From: JBDSLU01 sp039916225
GTDB lineage: Bacteria; Acidobacteriota; Vicinamibacteria; Vicinamibacterales; Vicinamibacteraceae
DNA: 40,119 nt
Direction of reading: 5' to 3'
Assembly (NCBI GenBank): GCA_039916225.1
Contig: JBDSLU010000123.1
Location: 1 to 40,119 of the forward strand
Both the position numbers and the translations under genes were made by a program. How positions within the stretch are numbered: the stretch's first letter is position 1; each line of letters begins with the position of its first letter. The notes under the pieces were generated by a model. The model saw only the letters and a list, made by a program, of their open reading frames with translations. It was not told the DNA's origin and did not search any database. Below are positions 24,631-32,796 of the stretch, piece by piece.

Positions 24631-24656
24631 GGGCCCGCGTTCGCGAACGCGGGCCC
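24631..24656. terminator. Perfect 26-bp palindrome between LTD gene and precursor
   Basis: GGGCCCGCGTTC (24631-24642), the dinucleotide GC and GAACGCGGGCCC (24645-24656) form a perfect palindrome. It lies 32 nt beyond the stop of the lamin-tail gene and ends 7 nt before the precursor Shine-Dalgarno. It lacks a U-tract. It could terminate or attenuate transcription, protect the 5' end of a processed mRNA, or bind a dimeric protein. Confidence 0.55.
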
Positions 24657-24688
24657 CGTCTGGGCTCACCGGCGGGCGACCTGCGCGA

Positions 24689-25894
24689 CTATGGCAGCGC
24701 CTCGATGTTCAGGTACAGCTTGAAGGTGCCCGTCTGCTGGATGCCGTTCAGGAAATGGAGGTTGATGCTGGCGCCATTGGCGAGCGGCGTACCGAGGGTG
24801 ACGGTGCCGGCCGACAGCGAGCCGTTGAAGCCGCTGCCATTCGGCTGTGACGGCGGCTGTTCCAAGGTCGTGGCCTGCACCGTCGCCGTGCACGGCGGCG
24901 TCGCCGGGGCGCCGGTCGCCGTGCACGTGCCGGCGTCGTTGATACCGGCGACGACCACGGAGCCCGAGGTTCGCGGCCGCAGGTCGGCGATGCCTCCGGG
25001 CGCCGGGAACGTGGTCAGATCGATGATCCTGAAGCGGAGACGCGTCACGCTCGCACCGGTGTTGTTGACGAACCTCCGACGGAGGTCGAGCGTCCCGAAG
25101 GTCGAATTGTTCCCTGGATCGCTGGTGAAGTCGCGCGCGCGGTTGGGCGAGGCGCTGGTCGCGACCGTCGCGTCGAGAAGAGTGGTCGCGATGCTGACGT
25201 TGCGCTGGATCGGTGACGACAGGTTCTGCGGCCCGGGCGCGCCGAGGCGCTGGCCGGCGCCCGCCGACGTGCCGTTCGTGTCGACGAAGATGAAGTCGAC
25301 GGCGTTGTTGTTCGTGTCGATCGGCGTGCTGGTCGAGCAGGGACCCATCGTCGTGATCGACCCGGCCTTGCCGCATTCGTCCCGGTGGAAGGCGTAATCG
25401 ATCGAGAACGGCGTCAGCGCCGGGTAGCCGGCGCCTTCCTTGTAGAGGGTGTTCGCCTCGCTCGTCGATCCGACCGCGTCGAGCCGGTTCGCCAGCACGA
25501 AGTCGACGACGTTGGTCGAGTCGAAGAGGGCGATGCCGGCGTTGTCCGGGATGTCGGTCGAGTAGGTCGAGTCCGCCGTGGCGTTGCCCGCGAGCGAATA
25601 GGCGACGGTGTTGGTGCAGAGGAAGTGGCCGCGGTTCGGGATGATCGTGCCGTTCGAGATCTGGCAGCGCGGGGAGCCGTCCGAGGCCACCACGGCGTAG
25701 CCCAGGCCGGCGCCCGCCACCGTGTGATCGGCGCCGGAGTTGTTGTAAAGCTCGATGAACTCGTCGTTGGCCCCATTCGGCCCCCGAACCCGGAACTCGC
25801 TGATGATGAGCTGGGCTTGGGCAGCCTGCACGCTCATCATGAGCGCGGCGGCGGCCCCTACGGTCACGATCGCAGTCCGAACGGATCCTCGCAT
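24689..25894 (-). CDS. Secreted lamin-tail-domain (LTD) protein
   Basis: The 401-residue protein has a signal peptide (AIVTVGAAAALMMSVQAAQA) followed at once by a lamin tail domain: LIISEFRVRGPNGANDEFIE, then LYNNSG, IIPNRGHFLCTN, and DNAGIALFDSTNVVDFV, covering about residues 29-150. The second half is rich in Thr, Ser, Asn and Gly with beta-strand character and four Cys in pairs (CTATGAPATPPC), and has no domain I recognise. Bacterial LTD proteins are cell-surface or secreted proteins, often linked to nucleases or adhesins; no nuclease motif is seen. It is on the same strand as the RiPP-like operon, 76 nt upstream, so it may be its first gene or an independent unit ended by the palindrome. 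Confidence 0.83.
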   Translation of the reverse strand: MRGSVRTAIVTVGAAAALMMSVQAAQAQLIISEFRVRGPNGANDEFIELYNNSGADHTVAGAGLGYAVVASDGSPRCQISNGTIIPNRGHFLCTNTVAYSLAGNATADSTYSTDIPDNAGIALFDSTNVVDFVLANRLDAVGSTSEANTLYKEGAGYPALTPFSIDYAFHRDECGKAGSITTMGPCSTSTPIDTNNNAVDFIFVDTNGTSAGAGQRLGAPGPQNLSSPIQRNVSIATTLLDATVATSASPNRARDFTSDPGNNSTFGTLDLRRRFVNNTGASVTRLRFRIIDLTTFPAPGGIADLRPRTSGSVVVAGINDAGTCTATGAPATPPCTATVQATTLEQPPSQPNGSGFNGSLSAGTVTLGTPLANGASINLHFLNGIQQTGTFKLYLNIEALP

Positions 25895-26321
25895 CTCGGC
25901 CTTTCTTCCCTGGCCGCCAGCGTCGGGCCAGGCCCGCCGTGGCGAAGGGTGTACGTCAACGAGCGTTCATCGGTACTTCCGCCGGCAGCGTGAATCCACC
26001 CCGACACCCGCCTTCCGCAACTTCGGTACTGGGCTCGGCCACTGCGTCCCAGGCCAACTCCACGGCAAACGGCCGACAGAGTGTGCCTAAGTGGTTTTTT
26101 GAGTGACGGGATGCTGACATAAAGGGTTGAACTGGTCAAGGTAAAACCCCTAGCGACTAAGTTATTTAGCTGAGGTGGCCCGTCGCTCTACGCCGGTTAG
26201 CGTGCGCGCAAATGACCTGTGGGTGGTCACACCAGTCGACCGCCAGCCGGGCGACGGAAACGCCCTGGAGATGTGGTTACATGCACGATAGCCACACGAG
26301 CGGTAAGGAGAACGGTCCGGA
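25895..26321. other. Divergent intergenic region with AT-rich island
   Basis: This 427-bp spacer separates the minus-strand LTD gene from the plus-strand cytochrome gene. Bases 26085-26180 are notably AT-rich for this genome. They hold TTGA-ACTGG-TCAA (26127-26139), a CTAAGTTATTTAG inverted repeat (CTAA/TTAG arms) and a GGGTT/AACCC pair. No convincing coding frame is visible. It probably carries the promoters of both flanking units. Confidence 0.6.
26111..26139 (-). promoter_or_regulatory. Candidate promoter for the LTD/RiPP transcript
   Basis: On the minus strand TTGACC (26139-26134), a 17-nt spacer and CAGCAT (26116-26111) form a pair resembling the TTGACA-17-CAGGAT promoter of the Oar-like receptor. 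The -35 box lies inside the TTGA-N5-TCAA inverted repeat. The leader to the LTD start would be about 210 nt. Confidence 0.3.
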
Positions 26322-27302
26322 ATGTACCGACGTCCAGTTTCGATGAGCGTCATGGCGCTCGGCCTCGCGCTGTCCGTGGGTCTGCGCGCCGCCGCGCAGA
26401 CGCCCGCTGCCCAGACGCCCGCCACCCAGACCCCTGTTCCAGCAGCCCAGACGCCTGCGGCGCCGCCAGCGCAAGGCGCACACGGCGAACCGGCGCCGCC
26501 GCCGCGTCCGTCCGGCGGCTTCCAGGAAGCGCCCCGTTTCCCGGCGCATCAGCGTCCGGCCGCGTCGCCCGAGCAGCTCGAGCGCGGCAAGGCGCAGTAC
26601 GCCGTCTGCAGCGCCTGCCACGGCGCCGACGCGCGGGGCGGCCAGCTGGGTGGCCCCAACCTGCTGCGATCGCAGCTCGTGCTCGACGACAAGGACGGCG
26701 AGCTGATCGTCCCGGTGGTGCAGAACGGCCGTCCCGGACCGCCGCCGATGCCGCCGCTGCCGCTCCCGGTCGACGACATCAAGGCGATCGCCGCCTACTT
26801 GCACAGCCTGCAGGCGCAGGGCACCAACCAGGGCGGCCCGCCGCCCGGGCCCGAGACCGAGCTGAACATCCTGATCGGGGACGCCAAGGCCGGCGAGGCG
26901 TTCTTCACCAAGCAGTGCGCCAGCTGCCACTCGCCGACCGGCGATCTCCAGGGCCTCGCCGCGCGCGTGGCCAGCCCGATGGCGTTGCAGAACATGTGGG
27001 TGTCCGGTGGCGTCGCGCGTCCGCGCGGCGCCAGGCGCGCCGGCCCGCCGCCGGCGTCGAAGCCGGTCATGGCGACGGTGACGCTGGCCGCGGGCGAGAG
27101 AGTGTCCGGACGTCTCGCCCGGCTCGACGATTTCCTGGTGACGCTCATCCTCGATGACGGGACGCCGCGGACCATCCGGCGCACCGGGGCCACTCCGAAG
27201 ATCGAGGTGCAGGACCCGCTCGCCAAGCATCGTGAGCTGCTCGGCGTCCTCACCAACGGCAACATGCACGACGTGACGGCTTTCCTGTCGACGCTCAAAT
27301 GA
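26322..27302 (+). CDS. Secreted diheme cytochrome c
   Basis: This 326-residue periplasmic electron carrier has a signal peptide (SVMALGLALSVGLRAAAQ), then a low-complexity QTPA/Pro-rich linker (residues 26-65). Heme domain 1 carries CSACH at 96-100 and heme domain 2 carries CASCH at 199-203. Between and after them Pro-rich loops supply Met residues (PPMPPLPLP) as possible axial ligands. A C-terminal ~90 residues (VTLAAGERVSGRLARLDDFL; VTLILDDGTPRTIRR) form a small beta domain seen with quinoprotein partners. AAGGAG precedes the start by 11 nt. The gene overlaps the following PQQ dehydrogenase by 4 nt (ATGA), so the cytochrome is almost certainly its direct electron acceptor. Confidence 0.9.
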   Translation: MYRRPVSMSVMALGLALSVGLRAAAQTPAAQTPATQTPVPAAQTPAAPPAQGAHGEPAPPPRPSGGFQEAPRFPAHQRPAASPEQLERGKAQYAVCSACHGADARGGQLGGPNLLRSQLVLDDKDGELIVPVVQNGRPGPPPMPPLPLPVDDIKAIAAYLHSLQAQGTNQGGPPPGPETELNILIGDAKAGEAFFTKQCASCHSPTGDLQGLAARVASPMALQNMWVSGGVARPRGARRAGPPPASKPVMATVTLAAGERVSGRLARLDDFLVTLILDDGTPRTIRRTGATPKIEVQDPLAKHRELLGVLTNGNMHDVTAFLSTLK

Positions 27303-29005
27303 GACTGACGAGACTTCTTCCGAACTGGGTGCCGATCTCGGCGCTCGTCCTCGCGGGCGCGTTCGCCGCCGGACAGACCGGTCTGGCCCGCGATCTCGCG
27401 CCGGCCGATCTCCTCAAGCCGCTCGGTGCGAACTGGGCGTCCTACTCGGGCGACTACACCGGCAAGCGCTACAGCCCGCTGACGCAGGTCAATCAGACGA
27501 CGGTCAAGCAGTTGGGCCTGGCCTGGACGGCGAAGCTCACCGCTGGCGCGGCGCCGACCGGCCGCTTCGGCCAGGGACCGTCGGCCATCATCGGCGGCGG
27601 CGGATCGCCGAGCAACCCGGCGGTGGCGACGATCATCAAGGGCACGCCGCTGATGGTGAACGGCGTCCTCTACGTCACCTCGCCCGACAACGGCTGGGCC
27701 CTCGACGCCCGCGACGGCCGCGAGATGTGGCACTACTTCTGGCGGACGCGCGGCGGCACGCCGATCGGCAACCGCGGCTTCGGCCTGTGGAACAACGCAC
27801 TGTTCATGGTCACGCCCGACGACTTCATCGTCTCGCTCGACGCGAAGACGGGGAAGGAGCGGTGGAGCAAGGAATTCGCGCCGTTCACCCAGCAGTACTT
27901 CTCGACCATCGCGCCGATGGTGATCGGCAACACCGTCATCGTCGGCACCGGCAACGATCTCGACTCGCCCGGCTACCTGCAGGCCTACGACACCGACAGC
28001 GGCAAGGAACTGTGGCGCTTCTACACCGTGCCGCAGAACGCCGGCGATCAGGGCGCCGATACCTGGCTGAACCTGCAGGCGGCGCGCTACGGCGGCGGGC
28101 ATCCGTGGCTGCCGGGCGTCTACGATCCCGAGACCAACCTCTACATCTTCGGCACCGGAAACCCGATCCCGGCCTACACGCTTGGCCGCGGCGACGGCGA
28201 CAATTTGTTCACCTGTTCGCTCATCGCCGTCGACGTCACGTCCGGCAAGATGAAGTGGTACTTCCAGACGTCGCCGCACGACATGCACGACTGGGACTCG
28301 GCCCAGACGCCGGTGCTGTTCGAGGCGACCGTCGGTGGCAAGAAGCGGAAGCTGGTGTCGACCGCGGCGCGCAACGGCTACTTCTTCACGCTCGATCGGA
28401 CCACCGGCGAGAAGATCGTGGTCTCGAAGTACGGCAGCGCCACCAACTGGGCGGCCAACGTCGACGCCAAGGGCTCGGTCCGGCGCGATCCGGCCAAGGA
28501 TCCGCTGGTGGCGGGCGCGCTGACCTCGCCGACCTCGGGCGGCACCATCAACTGGGAGCCGGCGGCCTACTCGCCGGCCACCGGCCTGTTCTACGTCTCC
28601 GAGCGCAACGGCCACTCGATCTACTACCTGACCAATCCCGATCCGCGCGGATCGATGGGCCTGGCCGGCAAGGAAGAAGTGTTCGTCGGCAACACCGGCA
28701 ACTTCCTCACCGCCATCAACCCGCTGACCGGCAAGGTCGCCTGGCGTCGTCCCTACCCGGCGGCGGGCGGCGCGGGCATGTACGGCGGCGGCGGCGCCGG
28801 CCTGCTGACCACCGCCGGCAAGCTGGTGTTCGGCGGCGACAACGGCGGCAATCTCATCGCCTGGGATGCGGTCACCGGCGCGCCGATCTGGCACACGCAC
28901 ATCGGTGACGTCACCAACCCGCCGATGACCTACCTGCTCGACGGGCGGCAGTACGTCCTCGTCGCGACCACCGACACGCTCTACGCCTTCGCGCTGTATC
29001 AGTAG
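27299..29005 (+). CDS. PQQ-dependent alcohol/aldose dehydrogenase
   Basis: The 568-residue periplasmic quinoprotein has a signal-like N-terminus (VPISALVLAGAFAAGQTG) and PQQ propeller repeats: WASYSGDYTGKRYSPLTQVN, LYVTSPDNGWALDARDGREM and FGTGNPIPAY. The active-site region is TSPHDMHDWDSAQTPVLF, whose DWD supplies the catalytic Asp and a second Asp two residues on. It has no heme site of its own and relies on the diheme cytochrome encoded immediately upstream with a 4-nt overlap. A YVTN propeller lipoprotein starts 2 nt after its stop. The substrate is not evident; a methanol/ethanol-type or sugar-type enzyme is possible. Confidence 0.92.
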   Translation: MRLTRLLPNWVPISALVLAGAFAAGQTGLARDLAPADLLKPLGANWASYSGDYTGKRYSPLTQVNQTTVKQLGLAWTAKLTAGAAPTGRFGQGPSAIIGGGGSPSNPAVATIIKGTPLMVNGVLYVTSPDNGWALDARDGREMWHYFWRTRGGTPIGNRGFGLWNNALFMVTPDDFIVSLDAKTGKERWSKEFAPFTQQYFSTIAPMVIGNTVIVGTGNDLDSPGYLQAYDTDSGKELWRFYTVPQNAGDQGADTWLNLQAARYGGGHPWLPGVYDPETNLYIFGTGNPIPAYTLGRGDGDNLFTCSLIAVDVTSGKMKWYFQTSPHDMHDWDSAQTPVLFEATVGGKKRKLVSTAARNGYFFTLDRTTGEKIVVSKYGSATNWAANVDAKGSVRRDPAKDPLVAGALTSPTSGGTINWEPAAYSPATGLFYVSERNGHSIYYLTNPDPRGSMGLAGKEEVFVGNTGNFLTAINPLTGKVAWRRPYPAAGGAGMYGGGGAGLLTTAGKLVFGGDNGGNLIAWDAVTGAPIWHTHIGDVTNPPMTYLLDGRQYVLVATTDTLYAFALYQ

Positions 29006-29007
29006 CC

Positions 29008-30099
29008 ATGTCGCCGCGCCCGCGCCGGAGTATTCGGCTCGCCCTTCCGGTCGTCTTCGTCGCCGTCACGGCGGTGATGACCGGAGGCTGCGGCCGCGAG
29101 GCCCCGACCGCGTCCAAGCCGGCGCCGGCCCTCCACGTCTACGTCTCGAACGAGACGGCCGGGACCGTCGCCATCATCGACGCGGCGACCGGCAAGCTCC
29201 TCGCCGCGCTCCCCGTCGGCAAGCGCCCGCGCGGCGTGCGCGTGTCGCGCGACGGCACGCTGCTCTACGTAGCCTTGTCGGGTTCGCCGATCGCGCCGCC
29301 CGGCGTCGACGAGTCGACGCTGCCGCCGGCCGATCGCTCGGCGGACGGCATCGCCGTGGTCGACATCGCGGCCCGCAAGACCGTCCGCACCATCCACAGC
29401 GGCCAAGATCCCGAGGCCTTCGATCTCTCGCCGGACGGGAAGCGGCTCTACGTCTCGAACGAGGAGACCGCCGAGATGTCGGTAGTCGACCTCCAGGCCG
29501 GCACCGTGACGCAGCGGGTGAAGGTCGGCGACGAGCCCGAGGGCGTGACGGTCTCGCCGGACGGCAAGGTCGTCTACGTCACCTGCGAGGACGATCACAC
29601 CGTCGTCGCCATCGACACCACGTCGTTCGCGGTCCTCGGGCGGGCGATGGTCGGCCAGCGTCCGCGATCCATCGCGGTCACGCCCGATGGCGCGACGCTG
29701 TTCGTCACTGACGAGAACTCGGCGTCGATCTCGGTGCTGAACGCAGCCCGTCGGACCCTCGCCGACACCATCCGGCTGCCCAAGGCTGACGCCGCGCCGA
29801 CGCCACCGCGGCCGATGGGCGTGGTGCTGTCGCCGGACGGTACGCTGCTGTTCGTCTCGAACGGCCGGGCGCGGTCGGTGTCCGTGATTGACGTCGCCAC
29901 GCGCCGTCTGGTGCGGACGCTGAACGACGTCGGCCAGCGGCCGTGGGGCATCGGCATCAACGGCGACGGCACCAAGCTCTTCACCGCGAACGGCCCGGCC
30001 GGCGACGTGTCGATCATCGACGTCGCGACCGGAGCCGTCGAGCGTCGTATCAGCCTCGGCGGCAGCCCGTGGGGCATTGCCGTCGCGCCGGCGCCGTAA
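29008..30099 (+). CDS. YVTN beta-propeller lipoprotein
   Basis: The 363-residue protein has a lipobox (VMTGGC, Cys about residue 28), so it is probably anchored to a membrane facing the periplasm. The rest is a seven-bladed YVTN propeller: VYVSNETAGTVAIIDAATGK, RLYVSNEETAEMSVVDLQAG, VYVTCEDDHTVVAIDTTS, LFVTDENSASISVL, LFVSNGRARSVSVIDVATRR and LFTANGPAGDVSIIDVATGA. It resembles the beta-propeller proteins associated with PQQ-dependent catabolism. It lies 2 nt after the dehydrogenase and 26 nt before a TonB receptor, so it probably belongs to the same operon as a structural or binding component. No catalytic residues are recognisable. Confidence 0.88.
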   Translation: MSPRPRRSIRLALPVVFVAVTAVMTGGCGREAPTASKPAPALHVYVSNETAGTVAIIDAATGKLLAALPVGKRPRGVRVSRDGTLLYVALSGSPIAPPGVDESTLPPADRSADGIAVVDIAARKTVRTIHSGQDPEAFDLSPDGKRLYVSNEETAEMSVVDLQAGTVTQRVKVGDEPEGVTVSPDGKVVYVTCEDDHTVVAIDTTSFAVLGRAMVGQRPRSIAVTPDGATLFVTDENSASISVLNAARRTLADTIRLPKADAAPTPPRPMGVVLSPDGTLLFVSNGRARSVSVIDVATRRLVRTLNDVGQRPWGIGINGDGTKLFTANGPAGDVSIIDVATGAVERRISLGGSPWGIAVAPAP

Positions 30100-30125
30100 A
30101 TCTCGACTGCGCCAGCGTTCGACGA

Positions 30126-32516
30126 ATGATGCCTTCGGTCATCCGGTCGTCGTGTCTCGCCCTTCTGCTCGTCGCGGCAGCGGCGCCCGCGCTCGCCCAG
30201 GTCCAATTGTCGCGGCTCGATGGCGTCGTCGTCGATCCCGCGAATGCGCCGGTCGGTGGCGCCGTCGTGACCGTGTCCGATCCGCTCGGTGCGACGATTC
30301 GACGCGTGACCGCCGACGCCAGCGGCCACTTCCTCATCGCCGATCTCCCGCCGGGCCGCTATCGTCTGGCCGTGGACGACCGCGGCGCCGCGACAGCGCC
30401 GGTGCCGCTCACCATCGCCGATGGGCTGCCGGCCAGCGTCACGTTGCGCGTGTCGCCGGCGTTTCGCGACGCCGTGGCGGTCGAAGGCGCCCGCCCCGCG
30501 GCGTCCATCGCGACGCGCACGTCGCTCGGCGCGGAATCGATCGGCCGGGCACCCACGCGGACGGGCTCGCGGCGGCTGCAGGACGTCGTCGCCACCCTGC
30601 CCGGCTGGGCCACCGAGGACAACGGCCTGCTGCACAGCCGCGGCGTCGACGACGGTTTCCTCTACGTCGTCGACGGCGTGCCGGTCTACGAGCGGCTCGA
30701 TCAGGCTTCCGGCCTCGCCCCCGACGCCTCGACGATCGACGCGCTGACCATCGTCACCGGCTACGTGCCGCCGGAATATGGCTACAAAGCCGGCGGGGTC
30801 ATCGATGTGCGGACGCGCGCCGCGGCGGAGACGTGGCGCGGCTTCGCCGAGACCGCAGCCGGCAATGAGTCCGCGGTCGACGGCGGCGGATCGGCGGGCG
30901 GCGGGATCGGGCGTGGGGCCACGCTGTGGCTGCAGGCGAGCGGTCAGCGATCGGCGCGCTTCCTCGACCCGGTCCATCCCGACAACTTCCACAACGACGG
31001 CGGCAGCCTGACGACGTCCGGCCAGCTCACCGCCGGCAGCGGCGCGCGCGATCGTCTGACCGCGAGCTGGAACGGCGGCGGCGCCCGCTTCGCCGTGCCG
31101 AACACCGAGGAGCAGGAAGAGGCCGGGCAGGACGTACGGCAGCGGCTCCGGCAGGGCGCGGCCACCGTGTCGTGGCAGCGCGGATGGTCGAGCGGGACGG
31201 TATCGCAGGTCGCCGGCTATGGCCGGCGCAGTCGCGTGCGGCTCGATCCCAGCGACGCCGACACGCCGCTGACGGCGGAAACCGATCGGCGGCTGACGCG
31301 TGTCGGCGGGCTGGCGGCGGTCACGCATCAGGCTGGCCGCCACGTGGTCAAGGCCGGCGGCGAGCTCCAGTCGTTGTGGCTCGACGAGCGCTTCGGGTTC
31401 GCGGTCACCGACCAGGACGCCGCCGAAGACGCCGGGCTGAGCGACGCGGCGCTCGCCTTCAATCTCGACTCGCCGTTCCGCTACCGAGGGCGGGCCCGGC
31501 CGGCGCTGTTCTCGGCCTACCTCCAGGACACCTGGCAGGCGACCTCGGCCGTGACCCTCGCGGCCGGCGTCCGCTTCGATCGGACCCGCCTGTTGTTGCC
31601 GCGGCAGCAGTGGAGCCCGCGCCTGGGTGCCGCCTTCGCGCTGTCGCCGCCCACGACGCTGCGCGCGTCGCTCAGCCGCTTTTATCAGCCGCCGCAGCCG
31701 GAGTATCTGCTGCTCGCCTCGTCGGCCGAGGCGCGCGCGCTGTCGCCGTTCCTCGACGCGGACGGCGGTGATGAGGACGCGGCGGAAGGCGGAGTGGGCG
31801 CGGGCGGCGCCGACGTCGAACCCGAGCGACAGTGGGCGTTCGAGGCCGGTGTCGAGCATCGCTTCGGCCGCGGGCTGCGCCTGGACGTCGCCTACTGGCA
31901 CCGCCACGTCGACGAATACGCCGATCCCAACGTGTTCTTCGGCACCACGGTCGTGTTTCCGAACGCCGTCGCCGAAGGCCGCGCCCGGGGCTTCGACGCG
32001 CGCCTCGAGGTCGCGTCCGGCTCGACGTGGTCCGGCTACGGCAACGTCAGCATCGGCACGGTCACGCAGGTCGGGCCGATCACCGGCGGTCTGTTCCTCG
32101 AGGACGACGTCGCCGAGATCGGGCCGGGCGTCGAGTTCACGCCGGATCACGATCAGCGCGTCGTCGCGTCAGGCGGCCTGACGTGGACCGGGGCTCGGGC
32201 CGGCCTGTCGGGTGTCTATCGCCACGAGAGCGGCACGCCGCTCGAGCTGGACGAGGACGAGGCGGACGAACTCGCGTCGCGGCCGGGTGCCGATCGCGTC
32301 GACTTCGGCAGCGGCCGCGTGCGCTCGCGCTCGACGCTGTCGCTGCTCGCGACGGTGCGGCTCTGGTCGGGCGCGCGCTCGACCGCCAGCCTGCGCGGAT
32401 CGGTACTGAATCTTTTCGACGCCGCCTACGCCTACAACTTCGGCAACCCGTTCAGCGGTACCCACTTCGGGGCCCCGCGCACGGCGTCCCTGTCGCTGCG
32501 CATCGACACACGATAG
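30126..32516 (+). CDS. TonB-dependent receptor with CarboxypepD_reg domain
   Basis: The 796-residue receptor starts at the first of two adjacent ATG codons (30126) with a signal peptide (VIRSSCLALLLVAAAAPALAQ). A CarboxypepD_reg domain follows (LDGVVVDPANAPVGGAVVTV; GHFLIADLPPGRYRLAVDD), then a plug (LQDVVATLPGWATEDNGLLH, SRGVDDGFLYVVDGVPVYER, PEYGYKAGGVIDVRTRA) and a barrel ending in ASLSLRIDTR. Shorter than the Oar-like receptors here, it is of general nutrient-receptor size. It is the last gene of the cytochrome-quinoprotein-YVTN series, so it probably imports either the substrate of the dehydrogenase or the PQQ cofactor, since no PQQ biosynthesis genes are in the window. An alternative is an unrelated substrate. 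Confidence 0.9.
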   Translation: MMPSVIRSSCLALLLVAAAAPALAQVQLSRLDGVVVDPANAPVGGAVVTVSDPLGATIRRVTADASGHFLIADLPPGRYRLAVDDRGAATAPVPLTIADGLPASVTLRVSPAFRDAVAVEGARPAASIATRTSLGAESIGRAPTRTGSRRLQDVVATLPGWATEDNGLLHSRGVDDGFLYVVDGVPVYERLDQASGLAPDASTIDALTIVTGYVPPEYGYKAGGVIDVRTRAAAETWRGFAETAAGNESAVDGGGSAGGGIGRGATLWLQASGQRSARFLDPVHPDNFHNDGGSLTTSGQLTAGSGARDRLTASWNGGGARFAVPNTEEQEEAGQDVRQRLRQGAATVSWQRGWSSGTVSQVAGYGRRSRVRLDPSDADTPLTAETDRRLTRVGGLAAVTHQAGRHVVKAGGELQSLWLDERFGFAVTDQDAAEDAGLSDAALAFNLDSPFRYRGRARPALFSAYLQDTWQATSAVTLAAGVRFDRTRLLLPRQQWSPRLGAAFALSPPTTLRASLSRFYQPPQPEYLLLASSAEARALSPFLDADGGDEDAAEGGVGAGGADVEPERQWAFEAGVEHRFGRGLRLDVAYWHRHVDEYADPNVFFGTTVVFPNAVAEGRARGFDARLEVASGSTWSGYGNVSIGTVTQVGPITGGLFLEDDVAEIGPGVEFTPDHDQRVVASGGLTWTGARAGLSGVYRHESGTPLELDEDEADELASRPGADRVDFGSGRVRSRSTLSLLATVRLWSGARSTASLRGSVLNLFDAAYAYNFGNPFSGTHFGAPRTASLSLRIDTR

Positions 32517-32632
32517 GCCGGCTCGTAGATCGTCTGCCGAGTCGCGCCACCGGTGTCCAACTCGTCATCACGCAGGTACGGTCCCGCAACATTCCGTCGC
32601 CATCCCGGCCGGCGCGGCGGTAACCTGTCCTA

Positions 32633-32791
32633 GGGGCCCGGTCAGGAATATTTTGAACATTGTGGCCGCCGATGCATCCCGCCATGCTGCGTTGCTCGTC
32701 GCTTACATACGGCCCGTATGCGCGCTCCTCGCGCCTTGCCTGGCGGGCGCCTCGACGCCCACAATGACCAACCTATTCCTGACCGGACCCC
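32633..32791. repeat. Fold-back element, copy 1
   Basis: This 159-bp region is one long imperfect palindrome. The outer arms (32633-32665 and 32759-32791) match at 28 of 33 positions. The apex is CATACG-GCC-CGTATG (32706-32720). The core blocks GCATCCCG (32674), GCGTTGCTCGTCGCTTAC (32689), GCGCGCTCCTCGCGCCT (32720) and CGGGCGCC (32744) are also present in copy 2 at the same distances from the centre. It lies in the spacer after the TonB receptor and ends 5 nt before the ATG at 32797, so it would form most of the 5' leader of that gene. Confidence 0.85.
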
Positions 32792-32796
32792 AACCC

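Noticed and set aside
26397..26470. Tandem DNA repeat (QTPA-coding)
   Set aside because: The repeat is imperfect and explained by a Pro/Ala-rich linker in the cytochrome; no exact unit recurs at DNA level.
29595..32150. 851-codon antisense open frame across the YVTN and TonB genes
   Set aside because: Same reason: both plus-strand genes have clear motifs, and this frame has none.
32653..32796. N-terminal extension of the quinoprotein from 32653
   Set aside because: The added codons lie entirely in the fold-back element and would bury the signal peptide at residue 49.
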